DNA of 54,094 nt from DATFXM01 sp035315885 (GTDB lineage Bacteria; Acidobacteriota; Blastocatellia; UBA7656): the NCBI GenBank assembly GCA_035315885.1, contig DATFXM010000089.1, positions 1 to 54,094 on the forward strand, written 5' to 3'. The notes beneath the pieces are model-generated. The model was not told where the DNA came from, did not search any database, and saw nothing but the letters and a program-made list of their open reading frames with translations. The stretch's first letter is position 1, and the number at the start of each line of letters is the position of its first letter. Position numbers and translations under genes: made by a program. Shown here in pieces: positions 34,780-43,901 of the stretch.

Positions 34780-35832
34780 TCAGAACTTCTGATTGGTGAA
34801 GTTGATCAATTCCTCGAGCTTTCTGGAAGCCGCACCGCTGGAGATTGAATCACGCGCTATCGCAACGCCCTCCGCAAAGTCTCGAGCCTTCCCCCCCGCG
34901 ACCATCGCGGCCGACGCGTTCAGAAGAACGATATCTCGCCGAGGACCCGGTACGTCAGACAAGACTTCATGAATGATCTGTGCGTTGCGCTTTGCGTCGC
35001 CGCCCTGGATCTCATTCAACGAGGCCCGCGTTACACCAAGGTCTTCGGGCGAAATATTGTACGTTTCAAACCGGCCATCGTTGAGCTCGGTCACTCGAGT
35101 TGTGCCGGTGACCGTTATCTCGTCCAGCCCGTCAAGTCCGTGAACTATGAACGCCCTCTTAGTCCCGAGCTCGAGCAATACCTTTGCGCACAGTTCGGTG
35201 ACCTTGCCGTCGTAGACACCGATTACCTGAGTGTCGGCGCCCGCCGGATTTGTAAGGGGACCCAGCAGGTTGAAGATCGTTCGAATGCCGAGTTGTCGCC
35301 TTACGTGGGCAACATGCTTCATTGCGCCGTGAAGCAGAGGTGCGGGTAAGAACCCTATACCGATGCGATCGATACATTCGGAAATCTGTTCCGGAGTGAG
35401 ATCGACTCTTATGCCCAGAGCCTCGACTACGTCGACGCTGCCGCACTGACTGGAGACGGACCGATTGCCATGCTTCGCGACGCGAAGCCCGGAGCCTGCA
35501 ACAACAAAAGCGGTGGCGGTTGAAACGTTGAAAGTTCCGCTGGCATCGCCTCCGGTACCGCACGTATCGATCAGCGCCTCTCGTTCGGTGCCACCCAATT
35601 GCTCATCTACGGCGCAACGTGGTCTCACTGCACTCGAACGGCGGCGCATTACTCGAGCGAAACCGGTGACCTCGTCTACGGATTCGCCTTTCATTCTGAG
35701 GGCGGTGAGGAGAGCTCCAATCTGAGCATCAGGGCACTCGCCGGTCATGATTTGGTCGAGGACTGCTTCGGCTTCGGCCACGGTCAGATCCTGTCTGGCA
35801 AGTACTTTCTTTATTGCTTCGGCGACAGTCAT
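34780..35832 (-). CDS. trpD: Anthranilate phosphoribosyltransferase
   Basis: The 350-residue enzyme has the family signatures DTCGTGGDASGTFNVSTATAFV, KHGNRSVSSQCGSVDVVEALG and GIGFLPAPLLHGAMKHV. It joins anthranilate to PRPP in tryptophan synthesis. It stands alone here; no other trp gene is in the window. Its C-terminal codons (NQKF) and TGA come from the heptad entry GAAGTTCTGAG on the minus strand. Confidence 0.95.
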   Translation of the reverse strand: MTVAEAIKKVLARQDLTVAEAEAVLDQIMTGECPDAQIGALLTALRMKGESVDEVTGFARVMRRRSSAVRPRCAVDEQLGGTEREALIDTCGTGGDASGTFNVSTATAFVVAGSGLRVAKHGNRSVSSQCGSVDVVEALGIRVDLTPEQISECIDRIGIGFLPAPLLHGAMKHVAHVRRQLGIRTIFNLLGPLTNPAGADTQVIGVYDGKVTELCAKVLLELGTKRAFIVHGLDGLDEITVTGTTRVTELNDGRFETYNISPEDLGVTRASLNEIQGGDAKRNAQIIHEVLSDVPGPRRDIVLLNASAAMVAGGKARDFAEGVAIARDSISSGAASRKLEELINFTNQKF

Positions 35833-35856
35833 CGGGTTTCAAAGGCTAGCACGTAG

Positions 35857-36058
35857 AGGGGAGGAAGCGAAGGGGCGAAGGGGAGACGCGGAGACGCGGG
35901 GACGCGGAGAGGAGAGACACGGAGAAGAGCGAAGGGGCGGCACGACGGTCACCGACTTCTTTTTTCCGGGTCGCCCCTTCGCCCCTTCGCCCCTTCGCGT
36001 CCGCATCCCCGCGTCTCTCCTCCCCGCGTCTCTCCTACCCCTTCGCCTCCTCCCCCCA
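35857..36058. repeat. Octad inverted-repeat element, copy O4
   Basis: The left arm runs AGCGAAGGGGCGAAGGGG, then GAGACGCG/GGGACGCG units. The centre is CGGTCACCGACTTCTTTTTT. The core CCGGGTCGCCCCTTCGCCCC begins at 35966, and the right arm is the inverse of the left. It is the most complete copy. Confidence 0.85.
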
Positions 36059-36113
36059 CTGGCTTTTCGCTTGAACGATGTCATCAACTTCGTTCATCCT
36101 GACCTATGAGACT

Positions 36114-36142
36114 TTGAACTCCGGTCACGCCACCTCTACAAG
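36114..36142 (+). promoter_or_regulatory. Candidate promoter for the J/PilZ/REC gene
   Basis: TTGAAC (36114-36119) and TACAAG (36137-36142) are 17 bases apart, about 133 bases before the ATG. It is the best pair in the gap between the octad element and the gene, but the distance leaves doubt. Confidence 0.3.
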
Positions 36143-36275
36143 ACACCCAAAACCCCTTACACCTCTATATTTTTGTTACCTCGCCGGGCCCCACTACTTG
36201 GCACTCGGATTGCTAATTTGACCGAGGTCTCTCGTCCCCGAGCCCACCACGGGGGTCCGCAAGAGGAAAAGAACA

Positions 36276-37922
36276 ATGGGGTTTGATCTGGATTCACCAC
36301 GAATCGATAAGTGGAGCGCGGACGTCGAGCAGCTTCTGGAACGCTGCGAACGCGCATCCTCGCACTACGACGTCCTCGGCCTGGCATCCTCTGCCGATTC
36401 GGACGACATAAGCCGCGCTTTCAGTCACCGCGTGGGAATGCTCCAACCAGCCCGCGAGGGTCTGCAAGTCTCGGGATCTACCGCTTCCCTGAACATAGAA
36501 GGTGCAGCCACCAGACGAAGTATGCTTGCCAGACTCGAATGCGCGTTTGGCCGCGTGACTCTGGCTTATTCCGTGCTCTCAAGCCGCAAGAGACGATCGG
36601 ACTACGACACCTCACTCTCACCGAGCCCGCCGACGACGAACGTTCAGCAGGTTGAACCGAGTGGACCTCTTTCCGGCGAGGCTGAGCCTGCCGGCGAGGC
36701 TGAAACCGATGAGGTCTCCAACGGGAATCGCCGTTGGGATCGTCGTCTTAATCTATACATCGCCGCCCAGGTCACCGGCTACGACCGGGATCTGGGACGT
36801 TGGCAGGAGCCTGCCGAGACAGTCGACGTAAGTAAACTCGGGATAACTTTCAGAATCCGAAAACATCTGGCCGTCGGAACCATCATTCACATTTCCTTGC
36901 CGATGCCGACGAAACTCCGAATGCATGATTTTGACGCGCCCAACTACAACTGCTACGCGATTGTCAGACGGGCCGAGCCCTCGAAAAAAGGCGTCAGGCT
37001 GCTCGCAGTTGAATTGATCGGCGAAGACCCGCCATCCGGTTACCTCCAGACCCCCTGGGCCTCTTTTCAGGACCGGCAATGGAACGGCTCAGAGCGCCGC
37101 CGCAAACCGCGACAGCCCAAAGACGAGGTGATCTGGATCGAGTACTTCACCGAATCAATGCGCAGCATCCGTCGAGAAGCAGCGCGGACCGAGAACGTCA
37201 GCGAAGGCGGCATGCGGGTGCGTATCAAATCGGCGCCTAACGAATTCGAGTACGCGCGCGTCAGTTATCCGGATGGGCGCCTTCAGACATTCGCCGTACT
37301 CTGCGATCGATACACAGGAGAGGACAACTTTGAGCGGCTGTGCTTGAGGTTCCTGGCAGAGAACGAACTTGCGCGAGCTGCCGCGATATCGCTGGAGCCT
37401 GGCGTTATTGCGCTGCCCGGACCGGACAACGCGAATGCGGGCCAAACCTCAAAGGTTCTGACCTCGATACCGGTGGCGGTTGAACGGGCTCTGCCTCAGG
37501 TCAACGTTCAGGCTACTCGCGCGTCCAGTTTTCGTCGCCGCCGAATTCTGATCGCCGACGACGACGGTCCTCTGCGAAAGACGTTGGGCAAGATATTGAA
37601 CACCGCCGGATACGATGTGACGCTGGTGGAAGATGGGAACGCGGCGATCGCGAAGGCGGCCACCGAGCAGCCGGACCTCGTGATCACCGACGCATTGATG
37701 CCAAAGCTGCACGGTTTTCTTGTGTGTAAGACGCTGAAGGGGTTTAATCCCCCGCCAAAAGTGATAATGCTGACTGCAGTGTACACGAAGCCTGGTTACA
37801 AGTGGGAAGCTCGAGACAAGTATGGTGTGGATGATTTGCTGACAAAGCCGTTCAAGGTTCCGGAGCTCCTCGCAGCAATAGAAAGACAGCTCTCAGGGAT
37901 CGAAGCGGCTCATGCTCAATAA
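36276..37922 (+). CDS. J-like, PilZ, PilZ and receiver domain protein
   Basis: The 548-residue protein begins with a DnaJ-like segment (about 30-113: HYDVLGLASSADSDDISRAF, YSVLSSRKRRSDYD) lacking the HPD tripeptide. Two PilZ-type domains follow, at about 152-255 (Arg152/153-156/157; DVSKLG) and 273-362 (ERRRKPR; NVSEGG). A receiver domain is at about 422-545, with acidic DDD at 428-430, phospho-acceptor Asp472 and a Lys in LTKPF. It should sense c-di-GMP and receive phosphoryl groups. The next gene is a paralogue without the receiver. RBS AAGAGGAAAAG precedes ATG. Confidence 0.8.
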   Translation: MGFDLDSPRIDKWSADVEQLLERCERASSHYDVLGLASSADSDDISRAFSHRVGMLQPAREGLQVSGSTASLNIEGAATRRSMLARLECAFGRVTLAYSVLSSRKRRSDYDTSLSPSPPTTNVQQVEPSGPLSGEAEPAGEAETDEVSNGNRRWDRRLNLYIAAQVTGYDRDLGRWQEPAETVDVSKLGITFRIRKHLAVGTIIHISLPMPTKLRMHDFDAPNYNCYAIVRRAEPSKKGVRLLAVELIGEDPPSGYLQTPWASFQDRQWNGSERRRKPRQPKDEVIWIEYFTESMRSIRREAARTENVSEGGMRVRIKSAPNEFEYARVSYPDGRLQTFAVLCDRYTGEDNFERLCLRFLAENELARAAAISLEPGVIALPGPDNANAGQTSKVLTSIPVAVERALPQVNVQATRASSFRRRRILIADDDGPLRKTLGKILNTAGYDVTLVEDGNAAIAKAATEQPDLVITDALMPKLHGFLVCKTLKGFNPPPKVIMLTAVYTKPGYKWEARDKYGVDDLLTKPFKVPELLAAIERQLSGIEAAHAQ

Positions 37923-37976
37923 ACAAATTGATGTTGTCACGCCCCGACGGACTGTGCCCCGCTTCTGGAGGACAAA

Positions 37977-39167
37977 ATGTTAAGTCAAACAGCCGTTGAA
38001 GGGTTCACTGATCCGACGACCGCCGTCGATCAGGAATACTCCGCCGAAGAGATAAGTGCGTACTATCTCGAGCTCGAGCAGGTGCTGGATCGTATCGAGC
38101 GGGCGGTAAATCATTATCAGGTCCTTGATCTGGACCGGCTGGCTACTACGGGCGAGATAAAGCTTGCTTATCTGCGCGCGGTGGCGCTGCTCAATCCGTC
38201 TCAACTGGGTATAAACGTAGACGTGCCGGATAGCCTGCTGGCGCGAATCGACCCATCGTTTGATCGAGTCTCTCGTGCCTACTCGACGCTGGTGAACTTC
38301 GCCCGGCGGCTCGAGTACGACACGTCGCTCAGCGGTCGGGGGACTTCGCCTCTAACGTTCGACAAGCAACAACGACGTAATTCCAAAGAAGTCACCTCTC
38401 CGCTTGCGATGGCCGCACTTCGCGCTGCGCAGACTGCAAAGCAGAAAACCGCGGTCAAGAAAGAGCCGAACTTCGATGCGGCGTTGAGCAGCGCAGCCAA
38501 GAACGGTGCCAGCGACAACCGGCGTCGCTGCGAGCGCTTTCGACTTTCAGTGCCGGTGCACGTAACCGGCTACGACCGTAAAGGCGGGCGATGGCACGAG
38601 GCCACACGCACCGTGGACGTGAGCCGGACCGGCGCACAGCTCAACTTGCGCAAGCGAATCAAGAAGGGGACCGTGCTCTATCTGACCATGCCTTTGCCGG
38701 TCAGATTGCGGACTCGTGATTTTCAAGACCCGACTTACGTGTCTTATGCATTGGTGAGAAGGGTCGATACTCCCAAGGGTCACGTCACCGGCATAGGTCT
38801 CGAGTTCCTGGGACCACATCCACCAGACGGCTATCTCGAACGGCCCTGGGACGTGTTTCAATCGGAACAGTGGTCGGGAGGGGAACGCCGCAGGGCACCT
38901 CGCGAGGAGAAGTCCGAACCGGTGCTCGTCGAATACTTCACCGAATCGATGGAGTGCATCAAGCAGGAAGCAGCCGTCACCGAGAATGTCAGCCGCGGCG
39001 GATTACGGGTTGCAGTGAAAGCAGCGCCGTCTGAGTTCGCAATCATCCGGATTAATTCCCTCAGCCGGAACTTCACGAGCTTTGCCGCGGTGTGTGATCG
39101 GTATTCGGGCGATGACGGACACGAACGGCTGTGCCTGCGCCTGCTCGAGACCGAGTGGCCGCTATAG
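37977..39167 (+). CDS. J-like, PilZ, PilZ protein, paralogue without receiver
   Basis: The 396-residue protein has the same order: a degenerate J-like segment (about 46-118: HYQVLDLDRLATTGEIKLAYLRAV, YSTLVNFARRLEYD) without HPD, a variable linker and two PilZ-type domains (about 182-280, RRRCERFRL and DVSRTG; and about 297-392, ERRRAPR and NVSRGG). GGAGG precedes the start by six bases. It is 54 bases after the receiver-bearing paralogue, so both were probably born by duplication and share a transcript. Function unknown; surface behaviour or regulation in response to c-di-GMP is likely. Confidence 0.8.
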   Translation: MLSQTAVEGFTDPTTAVDQEYSAEEISAYYLELEQVLDRIERAVNHYQVLDLDRLATTGEIKLAYLRAVALLNPSQLGINVDVPDSLLARIDPSFDRVSRAYSTLVNFARRLEYDTSLSGRGTSPLTFDKQQRRNSKEVTSPLAMAALRAAQTAKQKTAVKKEPNFDAALSSAAKNGASDNRRRCERFRLSVPVHVTGYDRKGGRWHEATRTVDVSRTGAQLNLRKRIKKGTVLYLTMPLPVRLRTRDFQDPTYVSYALVRRVDTPKGHVTGIGLEFLGPHPPDGYLERPWDVFQSEQWSGGERRRAPREEKSEPVLVEYFTESMECIKQEAAVTENVSRGGLRVAVKAAPSEFAIIRINSLSRNFTSFAAVCDRYSGDDGHERLCLRLLETEWPL

Positions 39168-39170
39168 TGG

Positions 39171-39761
39171 TCATACCGCCGCTGCGGTTGTGATCATCGA
39201 ACTCGCAACGTCTGCAATATCGGCCGCACTGAGCGCCCCGCGAATGTACACGGGGCGCGTAGTGCGGTCGAACGCGCTTTCAAAGAGGTGGTCACACAGC
39301 CGGTCTATCTCGTGCTGAAACTGCACGTCTATTGACCGAAAGCCGTCGGCGACCAGTGCGCTAGACACCGGTAGGCGGATCAGAAGATCATAAGTTCCCA
39401 TCCATGAGCGGCAGTACGCTGCGAGCGCATCGGCCTCAGTACCTGTTTCGCCATACCGCCGAACATAGTAAGCGAAATTGTCTAGGACCGATCGGTCACA
39501 CACCAGCACATCAGCTCTCGGCGACTTCTCAATCTCGAGTTGGACCTGTCGAGCGATGATCCATTGATAAGCCTCGCGTGTAGCGCGGTCATTCAACGGA
39601 AACGGACACTCGCGCGCGATTTCAGTCAGCAGTTCGACGGTCCGACCTCTGCGCTTCAGCAATCCAGCGAGTTCGTACGCGACCGTAGTTTTGCTTATCC
39701 CGTGAGTTCCCACCAGCGCGATCTTCAGGGCTCGTGACGTCGGTTCTGGCATCAGGTTCAC
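39171..39761 (-). CDS. P-loop kinase-like ATPase
   Basis: The 196-residue protein has a Walker A GTHGISKT at 18-25 and a VLVCDRSVLD Walker B-like segment, then RLPVSSALVADGFRS. It resembles the AAA_28/NadR-kinase-like P-loop group; a nucleoside or small-molecule kinase is possible. The likely GTG start at 39761 overlaps the aldo/keto reductase stop by four bases (GTGA), so the two are coupled. It converges with the PilZ gene, three bases apart. Confidence 0.65.
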   Translation of the reverse strand: MNLMPEPTSRALKIALVGTHGISKTTVAYELAGLLKRRGRTVELLTEIARECPFPLNDRATREAYQWIIARQVQLEIEKSPRADVLVCDRSVLDNFAYYVRRYGETGTEADALAAYCRSWMGTYDLLIRLPVSSALVADGFRSIDVQFQHEIDRLCDHLFESAFDRTTRPVYIRGALSAADIADVASSMITTAAAV

Positions 39762-40756
39762 CTCAGGGCCACCTTCGGATCTCGCAACCTCGGAAGCTCA
39801 TACCAGGCACGATCGCATTCTTCAAGTTCCTCCGGGGTGAGTTCCAGCGCCGCGCCCTGCACGGAGTCGCGGAGTTGTTCAGCGCTCGTAGCGCCTATGA
39901 TGGCTGACGTGATCGCAGGCTTTGAAAGCGTCCATGCGACCGATACGTGCGTCAGCGACTTTCCACGTTCGCTGAAAAATCTCTTGAGTTTGTCCACCGC
40001 ATCAAAGGCCTGGTCGTTCCAGTACCGATCGGTGTAGATCTTTCCGACAACGGCAAAGCGAGTATTGGAAGCTGGCCCCGCTTTGCGATCGTGCTTGCCG
40101 GTGAGCATCCCGCCTGCGAGCGGGTTATACACGATCACTCCAACCTTTTGGTCCAGACAAAGAGGAATCAGCTCGTTCTCAATTTCGCGGTACAGGATAT
40201 TGTACCGGGGCTGCACCGAGTCGAACCGCGCGCAGCCGATTCGGTCGGCTGTCCACAGCGCTATGCCGAGTTGCCAGGCTTGAAAGTTTGAACATCCGAC
40301 GTATCTAGCCTTACCGCTCTGAACGATTGTATCCAGTGCTCTGAGCGTTTCGTCGATGGGAGTCTCCGGATCCGGAGAATGCACCTGATATAAGTCCACG
40401 TAATCGGTTTGAAGTCGCCTGAGACTGGCCTCGATGGCGGCGAGGACGTGTCTACGCGACAAGCCGGAGTCGTTGGCTCCGGTGCCCATTTGCATTCTGC
40501 ACTTTGTCGCGAGGACAAACTGATCGCGCTTTCCGCGGAGCCAGCGGCCTACGATTTCTTCGGTGCGGCCGGATGTTTCGAGAGAAACGGGTACGGGGTA
40601 GACGTCGGCTGTGTCAATAAAGTTAACCCCGGCGCGGGCCGCTTCATCCATGACGCGAAACGAGGCAGGCTCATCGCATTGGCGGCCGAACGTCATGGTG
40701 CCGAGACAGACTTCGGTGACCTTCAACCCAGTACGGCCAAGTCGTTTGATTTTCAC
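39758..40756 (-). CDS. Aldo/keto reductase
   Basis: The 332-residue (beta/alpha)8 oxidoreductase has the catalytic set expected for the family: Asp48 and Tyr53 in FIDTADVY, Lys85 in ATKC, and His in YQVHSPD. NADPH-site segments CSNFQAWQ and GATSAEQLRDS follow. It belongs to the broad YajO/Tas-like group, so the carbonyl substrate is open. It ends in overlap with the P-loop gene. Confidence 0.9.
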   Translation of the reverse strand: MKIKRLGRTGLKVTEVCLGTMTFGRQCDEPASFRVMDEAARAGVNFIDTADVYPVPVSLETSGRTEEIVGRWLRGKRDQFVLATKCRMQMGTGANDSGLSRRHVLAAIEASLRRLQTDYVDLYQVHSPDPETPIDETLRALDTIVQSGKARYVGCSNFQAWQLGIALWTADRIGCARFDSVQPRYNILYREIENELIPLCLDQKVGVIVYNPLAGGMLTGKHDRKAGPASNTRFAVVGKIYTDRYWNDQAFDAVDKLKRFFSERGKSLTHVSVAWTLSKPAITSAIIGATSAEQLRDSVQGAALELTPEELEECDRAWYELPRLRDPKVALR

Positions 40757-40775
40757 TTACGCACCTCCAGGGATA

Positions 40776-40806
40776 GTAGGCAGTATGCAGTAGGCAATAG
40801 GCAGTT
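40776..40806. repeat. GCAGTAG heptad array before octad O5
   Basis: TAGTAGGCAGTATGCAGTAGGC-type units lie upstream of the minus-strand reductase gene and run into octad element O5, joining the two classes. Confidence 0.6.
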
Positions 40807-40809
40807 GGG

Positions 40810-40975
40810 AAGGAAGCGGAAGAGCGAAGGGCGAAAACGCCCAACGATGTAGTCAAGTTTTTCCGGCTCGCCCCTTCGCCCATTCGCCCCTTCGCTCCGC
40901 ATCTCCCGCGTCCCTCCTTACAGCGTCCCCGAGTACCTCCTCACCGCGTCCCCGCGTCCCCGCGTCTCCCCTCCT
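40810..40975. repeat. Octad inverted-repeat element, copy O5
   Basis: The short left arm has AGCGAAGGGCG units. The centre is GATGTAGTCAAGTTTTT. The core CCGGCTCGCCCCTTCGCCC begins at 40863. The right arm contains repeated CTCCGC/TCCCGCGTCC units and ends 20-odd bases before the -10 box of the next promoter. Confidence 0.75.
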
Positions 40976-41003
40976 TGTCGATTACCCAAGACGTGCTTAT
41001 AAT
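40975..41003 (+). promoter_or_regulatory. Sigma-70 promoter of the TIG-NHL gene
   Basis: TTGTCG (40975-40980), a 17-base spacer and a perfect TATAAT (40998-41003) lie 35 bases before the ATG. This is the best promoter of the window on the -10 box. Confidence 0.7.
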
Positions 41004-41038
41004 TTCGGTTCCCGTGGTTCTATAACGAAGAGGTTTTG

Positions 41039-43273
41039 ATGAAGAAGGTAGTTGTCTGTTCATTGATTTGCGCTTTTTCCCTGGCGTACCTATTTGGCAT
41101 TCCGCTTAGTCCTGAAACCGCTTACGCAGCAAGCGCACCCCAATTCAAACGGATGCTCCCGGAAACAATCACCGCCGGAGCACCAACCTTCACCATCCGA
41201 ATCGAAGGAAGACGATTCGACGACGGCGCGCAGATAGTCTTCGATGGATCCCCGCTGGACACCAGAGTCCTGAACAACGGGAGATTGCTGCTCGCCGAAG
41301 TGCCTGCCACCGCCGTAGCTTCACCAGGCACGCATTCCGTTATGGCAAGCAACTCGGACGGAATGACTACCCCGACCCAGACCCTAACCGTCGTGCAGCC
41401 CGACCCCGACACAATCATCAGGCTCGACGTGAACGCCAGCGAGGAAGGCTCTCCGCTCAGGGCTCCACTCGAATTGCATGGCAGCGAGTTCTCCGATTCA
41501 ACCAAGGTGTTCGTCTGGGGAAGATCACAGGCCAAGGTAGTCGACGGTAGCAGCATTCAGTTCGTTATTCCAAATAATCTGCTGCAGGATGCGGCACGAA
41601 TTCCCGTTTACGTACGCGATAAGAAAGGCAATTTTTCAAACACCGAAATCTACTTTGTAGTCCCTCGTCCACCTCAGATCGATTTTCTCGATCCGGACAC
41701 GGTCGAGGTTGGAACTGAGGATGTTCCTCTAAGCGTCCACGGACAATTCAAACCTGGCGCGCAGGTCGTCGTGAACGACCTTGAGTTGCTGACTACTGAA
41801 GGGAAAAACGGGCGGCTTGAAGTGATGCTCCCGGCGGCGCTGATCGCTCAGCCTGCGCAACTAAAAATTCGTGTCGCGCAGGAGGGAGTGCAATCAAACG
41901 ATGTCACCCTTGCCGTCACGCCAACTGAGGGTCCATTCATTTACACCATCGCGCCAACCCTGATTCGCATCGGCGAAGGCCGTCTGTCCATTGACGTAAT
42001 CGGCGCAAATTTCAAGGAAGGCTCCACCGCTACCGTGGACGGCATGGACGCCAGAATCAAGAACAGGACGAGGAAGAGGCTGTCCGTCGTCGTTCCTCCG
42101 GCAATCCTCGACCAACTAGGCACTCACACGGTGCAGGTCTTCGACGATACCGGTGCTGCGACCGACCCCTCGACGTTTCTGATAGTCCCGGACGTCCAGG
42201 TAAGCACGCTCGCCGGCAAGGATAAGCCCGGATTCAGCGCCGATTGCGTTAACAGCGATGATTCTTTTCTCCGCAGGCCTCGCCGACTGGCGTTCGGTCC
42301 TGACGGATTGATCTACTTCACCGATCAGCAGAACCATGCGGTTCGCACATTGAACCCAACGACGGGCGAGGTCTGTACAGTAGTCGGCGTGTCCGGGAAC
42401 GAAGGATATCTGGATACCGGCAACGCGCTCGGCAGACCTGAGGCGTTCTCGTTTCCAAACGGAGTTGCGGTTGATCCGAATGGAACGATCTATATCAGCG
42501 AGAACGGCAATGGCGTAATCAGGCGAGTCACCCGCGCCGGAGGGACTCTCACAGTCGATACGTTCGCCGGTACATTCCGACTGATTACTGAAAAAGAAAA
42601 GCAAAAGGGCAGAAACGCAGATAAGGAAGGAATCGTGGGGTTCCGCGACAGCACCCTCCTGGATTCGTCGTTCCGATTGCCGGATGACATGGTGATCGCA
42701 CCGGACGGAACAATCTTCATTGCCGATGCGGAGAACCACGCGATCAGGCGAATCGTAGACCGGGGTGGCCAGAAAGTTGTTGAAACGGTGGCGGGTAACG
42801 GCGTGCCCGGCTTCGCGGATGGGTTCGGAGTCAACGCCCGATTCAATACGCCCACCGCCATCGCGCTTTCGCTGGATTCCACCGCGTTGATTGTGGCCGA
42901 TACTAACAACGGGCGAGTACGTCACATAGACCTGACTACCGGAGCTGTCACTACGCTTGCCGGCAGCGGGAAGATCGAGGTTATCGATGGCCCGCCCGCT
43001 GAAGCCGGTTTCATTCAACCGATCGGGATCGCAGTAGACACAAACGGCATCATCTACATCAGCGAGCTCGGTGCGGCAGATATCCGGCGCATCGATCGGT
43101 TCGGCAACGTTAGCACGCTCGCAGGCGGTACCAATGCCAAGTTCCGCGATGGCCCGGGTGTCGACGCAAAATTCGACGGGCCGCGCGGGCTGCTGATAGA
43201 TCGCGACCACGCAATCCTGTACGTCGCTGACTACGACAATCTCCGAATCAGGAAAGTCGCGCTTAACAAGTAG
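41039..43273 (+). CDS. Secreted protein with TIG/IPT repeats and an NHL propeller
   Basis: From ATG 41039 the protein has 744 residues with a signal peptide (about 1-30, ending TAYAAS). Four IPT/TIG-type Ig repeats follow (about 35-380, each with a KRMLPETITAGAPTFTIRI-like start). A C-terminal NHL propeller has about six LRRP/NPNGTIYISENGNGVIRRV-type repeats. Such proteins are common in Acidobacteriota and bind glycans or proteins at the surface. The stop codon lies in a TAGGCAG heptad-like sequence. No enzyme motif seen. Confidence 0.85.
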   Translation: MKKVVVCSLICAFSLAYLFGIPLSPETAYAASAPQFKRMLPETITAGAPTFTIRIEGRRFDDGAQIVFDGSPLDTRVLNNGRLLLAEVPATAVASPGTHSVMASNSDGMTTPTQTLTVVQPDPDTIIRLDVNASEEGSPLRAPLELHGSEFSDSTKVFVWGRSQAKVVDGSSIQFVIPNNLLQDAARIPVYVRDKKGNFSNTEIYFVVPRPPQIDFLDPDTVEVGTEDVPLSVHGQFKPGAQVVVNDLELLTTEGKNGRLEVMLPAALIAQPAQLKIRVAQEGVQSNDVTLAVTPTEGPFIYTIAPTLIRIGEGRLSIDVIGANFKEGSTATVDGMDARIKNRTRKRLSVVVPPAILDQLGTHTVQVFDDTGAATDPSTFLIVPDVQVSTLAGKDKPGFSADCVNSDDSFLRRPRRLAFGPDGLIYFTDQQNHAVRTLNPTTGEVCTVVGVSGNEGYLDTGNALGRPEAFSFPNGVAVDPNGTIYISENGNGVIRRVTRAGGTLTVDTFAGTFRLITEKEKQKGRNADKEGIVGFRDSTLLDSSFRLPDDMVIAPDGTIFIADAENHAIRRIVDRGGQKVVETVAGNGVPGFADGFGVNARFNTPTAIALSLDSTALIVADTNNGRVRHIDLTTGAVTTLAGSGKIEVIDGPPAEAGFIQPIGIAVDTNGIIYISELGAADIRRIDRFGNVSTLAGGTNAKFRDGPGVDAKFDGPRGLLIDRDHAILYVADYDNLRIRKVALNK

Positions 43274-43368
43274 GCAGTTTTTTTGGTTTCAGGGTTTGGG
43301 GTTTAGAGTTTCAGGTTCCCCGGGGACCGAAACTCTGAACTCGGAACCCGAGACCCAAAAACCGCCTC
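43272..43368. repeat. Inverted heptad arrays after the TIG-NHL gene
   Basis: A TAGGCAGTTTTTTTGG entry is followed by GGTTTCAGGGTTTGGGGTTT-type units. The inverse (GAAACTCTGAACTCGGAACC) ends near the infA stop. The arms can pair around CCCCGGGG. Confidence 0.7.
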
Positions 43369-43382
43369 CTCTGGCGCAGAAC

Positions 43383-43604
43383 TCAACTCCGGTGCCGGTA
43401 GGTTATTCGTCCTTTGGTCAAGTCATAGGGAGACAACTCGACGGTGACCCTGTCTCCCGGCAGAACCTTGATAAAGTTCTTGCGCATTTTGCCGGACAGG
43501 TGCGCGAGTATCTCGTGACCTTCACCAATCTGCACCTTGAACGTTGCATTGGGCAACGATTCGGTTACGGTCCCTTCAACGGGAATCATGTCGTCCTTCG
43601 GAAT
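43383..43604 (-). CDS. infA: Translation initiation factor IF-1, probable ATT start
   Basis: IF-1 is certain from VEGTVTESLPNATFKVQI, HLSGKMRKNFIKVLPGDRVTVELSPYDLTKGRI. No ATG gives the right length: the frame upstream opens at 43658, 18 codons too early, and an internal ATG (43589) is too short. On the minus strand AAGGAGGT is followed by GTG one base later (too close) and by ATT at 43604 seven bases later. The ATT start gives MPKDDMIPVEG and 73 residues, the usual IF-1 length. AUU starts are known in infC. The factor blocks the A site in initiation. Confidence 0.85.
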   Translation of the reverse strand: MPKDDMIPVEGTVTESLPNATFKVQIGEGHEILAHLSGKMRKNFIKVLPGDRVTVELSPYDLTKGRITYRHRS

Positions 43605-43901
43605 GGCCACACCTCCTTCTAGAAGCCGATGTTCAACTATTTGAAACTTGAAACCCACAAAAAGCTGAGATTCAACAGAGGAGCTCGATACAACCTCGGT
43701 AGAATACCGTAACTCAGTCCCAACGTCTAATGAGTACCGGCTTCAAATCTCGGCTTCCGGGTTTCGGTTTCTCGGGTATTGAGACCCGCGAGCCGCACAG
43801 CACTTGTAGAAATGCGTCGTACCGACTCCCCTCGCCGCCACCCTGCCGCCCCTCTCCCCATAGCCCTCTCCGCCACTTCAAGCCCTTCCGACTATCGGTA
43901 C

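Noticed and set aside
42116..43210. Long antisense frame (364 codons) on the minus strand opposite the TIG-NHL gene
   Set aside because: It mirrors the coding frame of the real gene, has no family signature and no ribosome site; antisense shadow.
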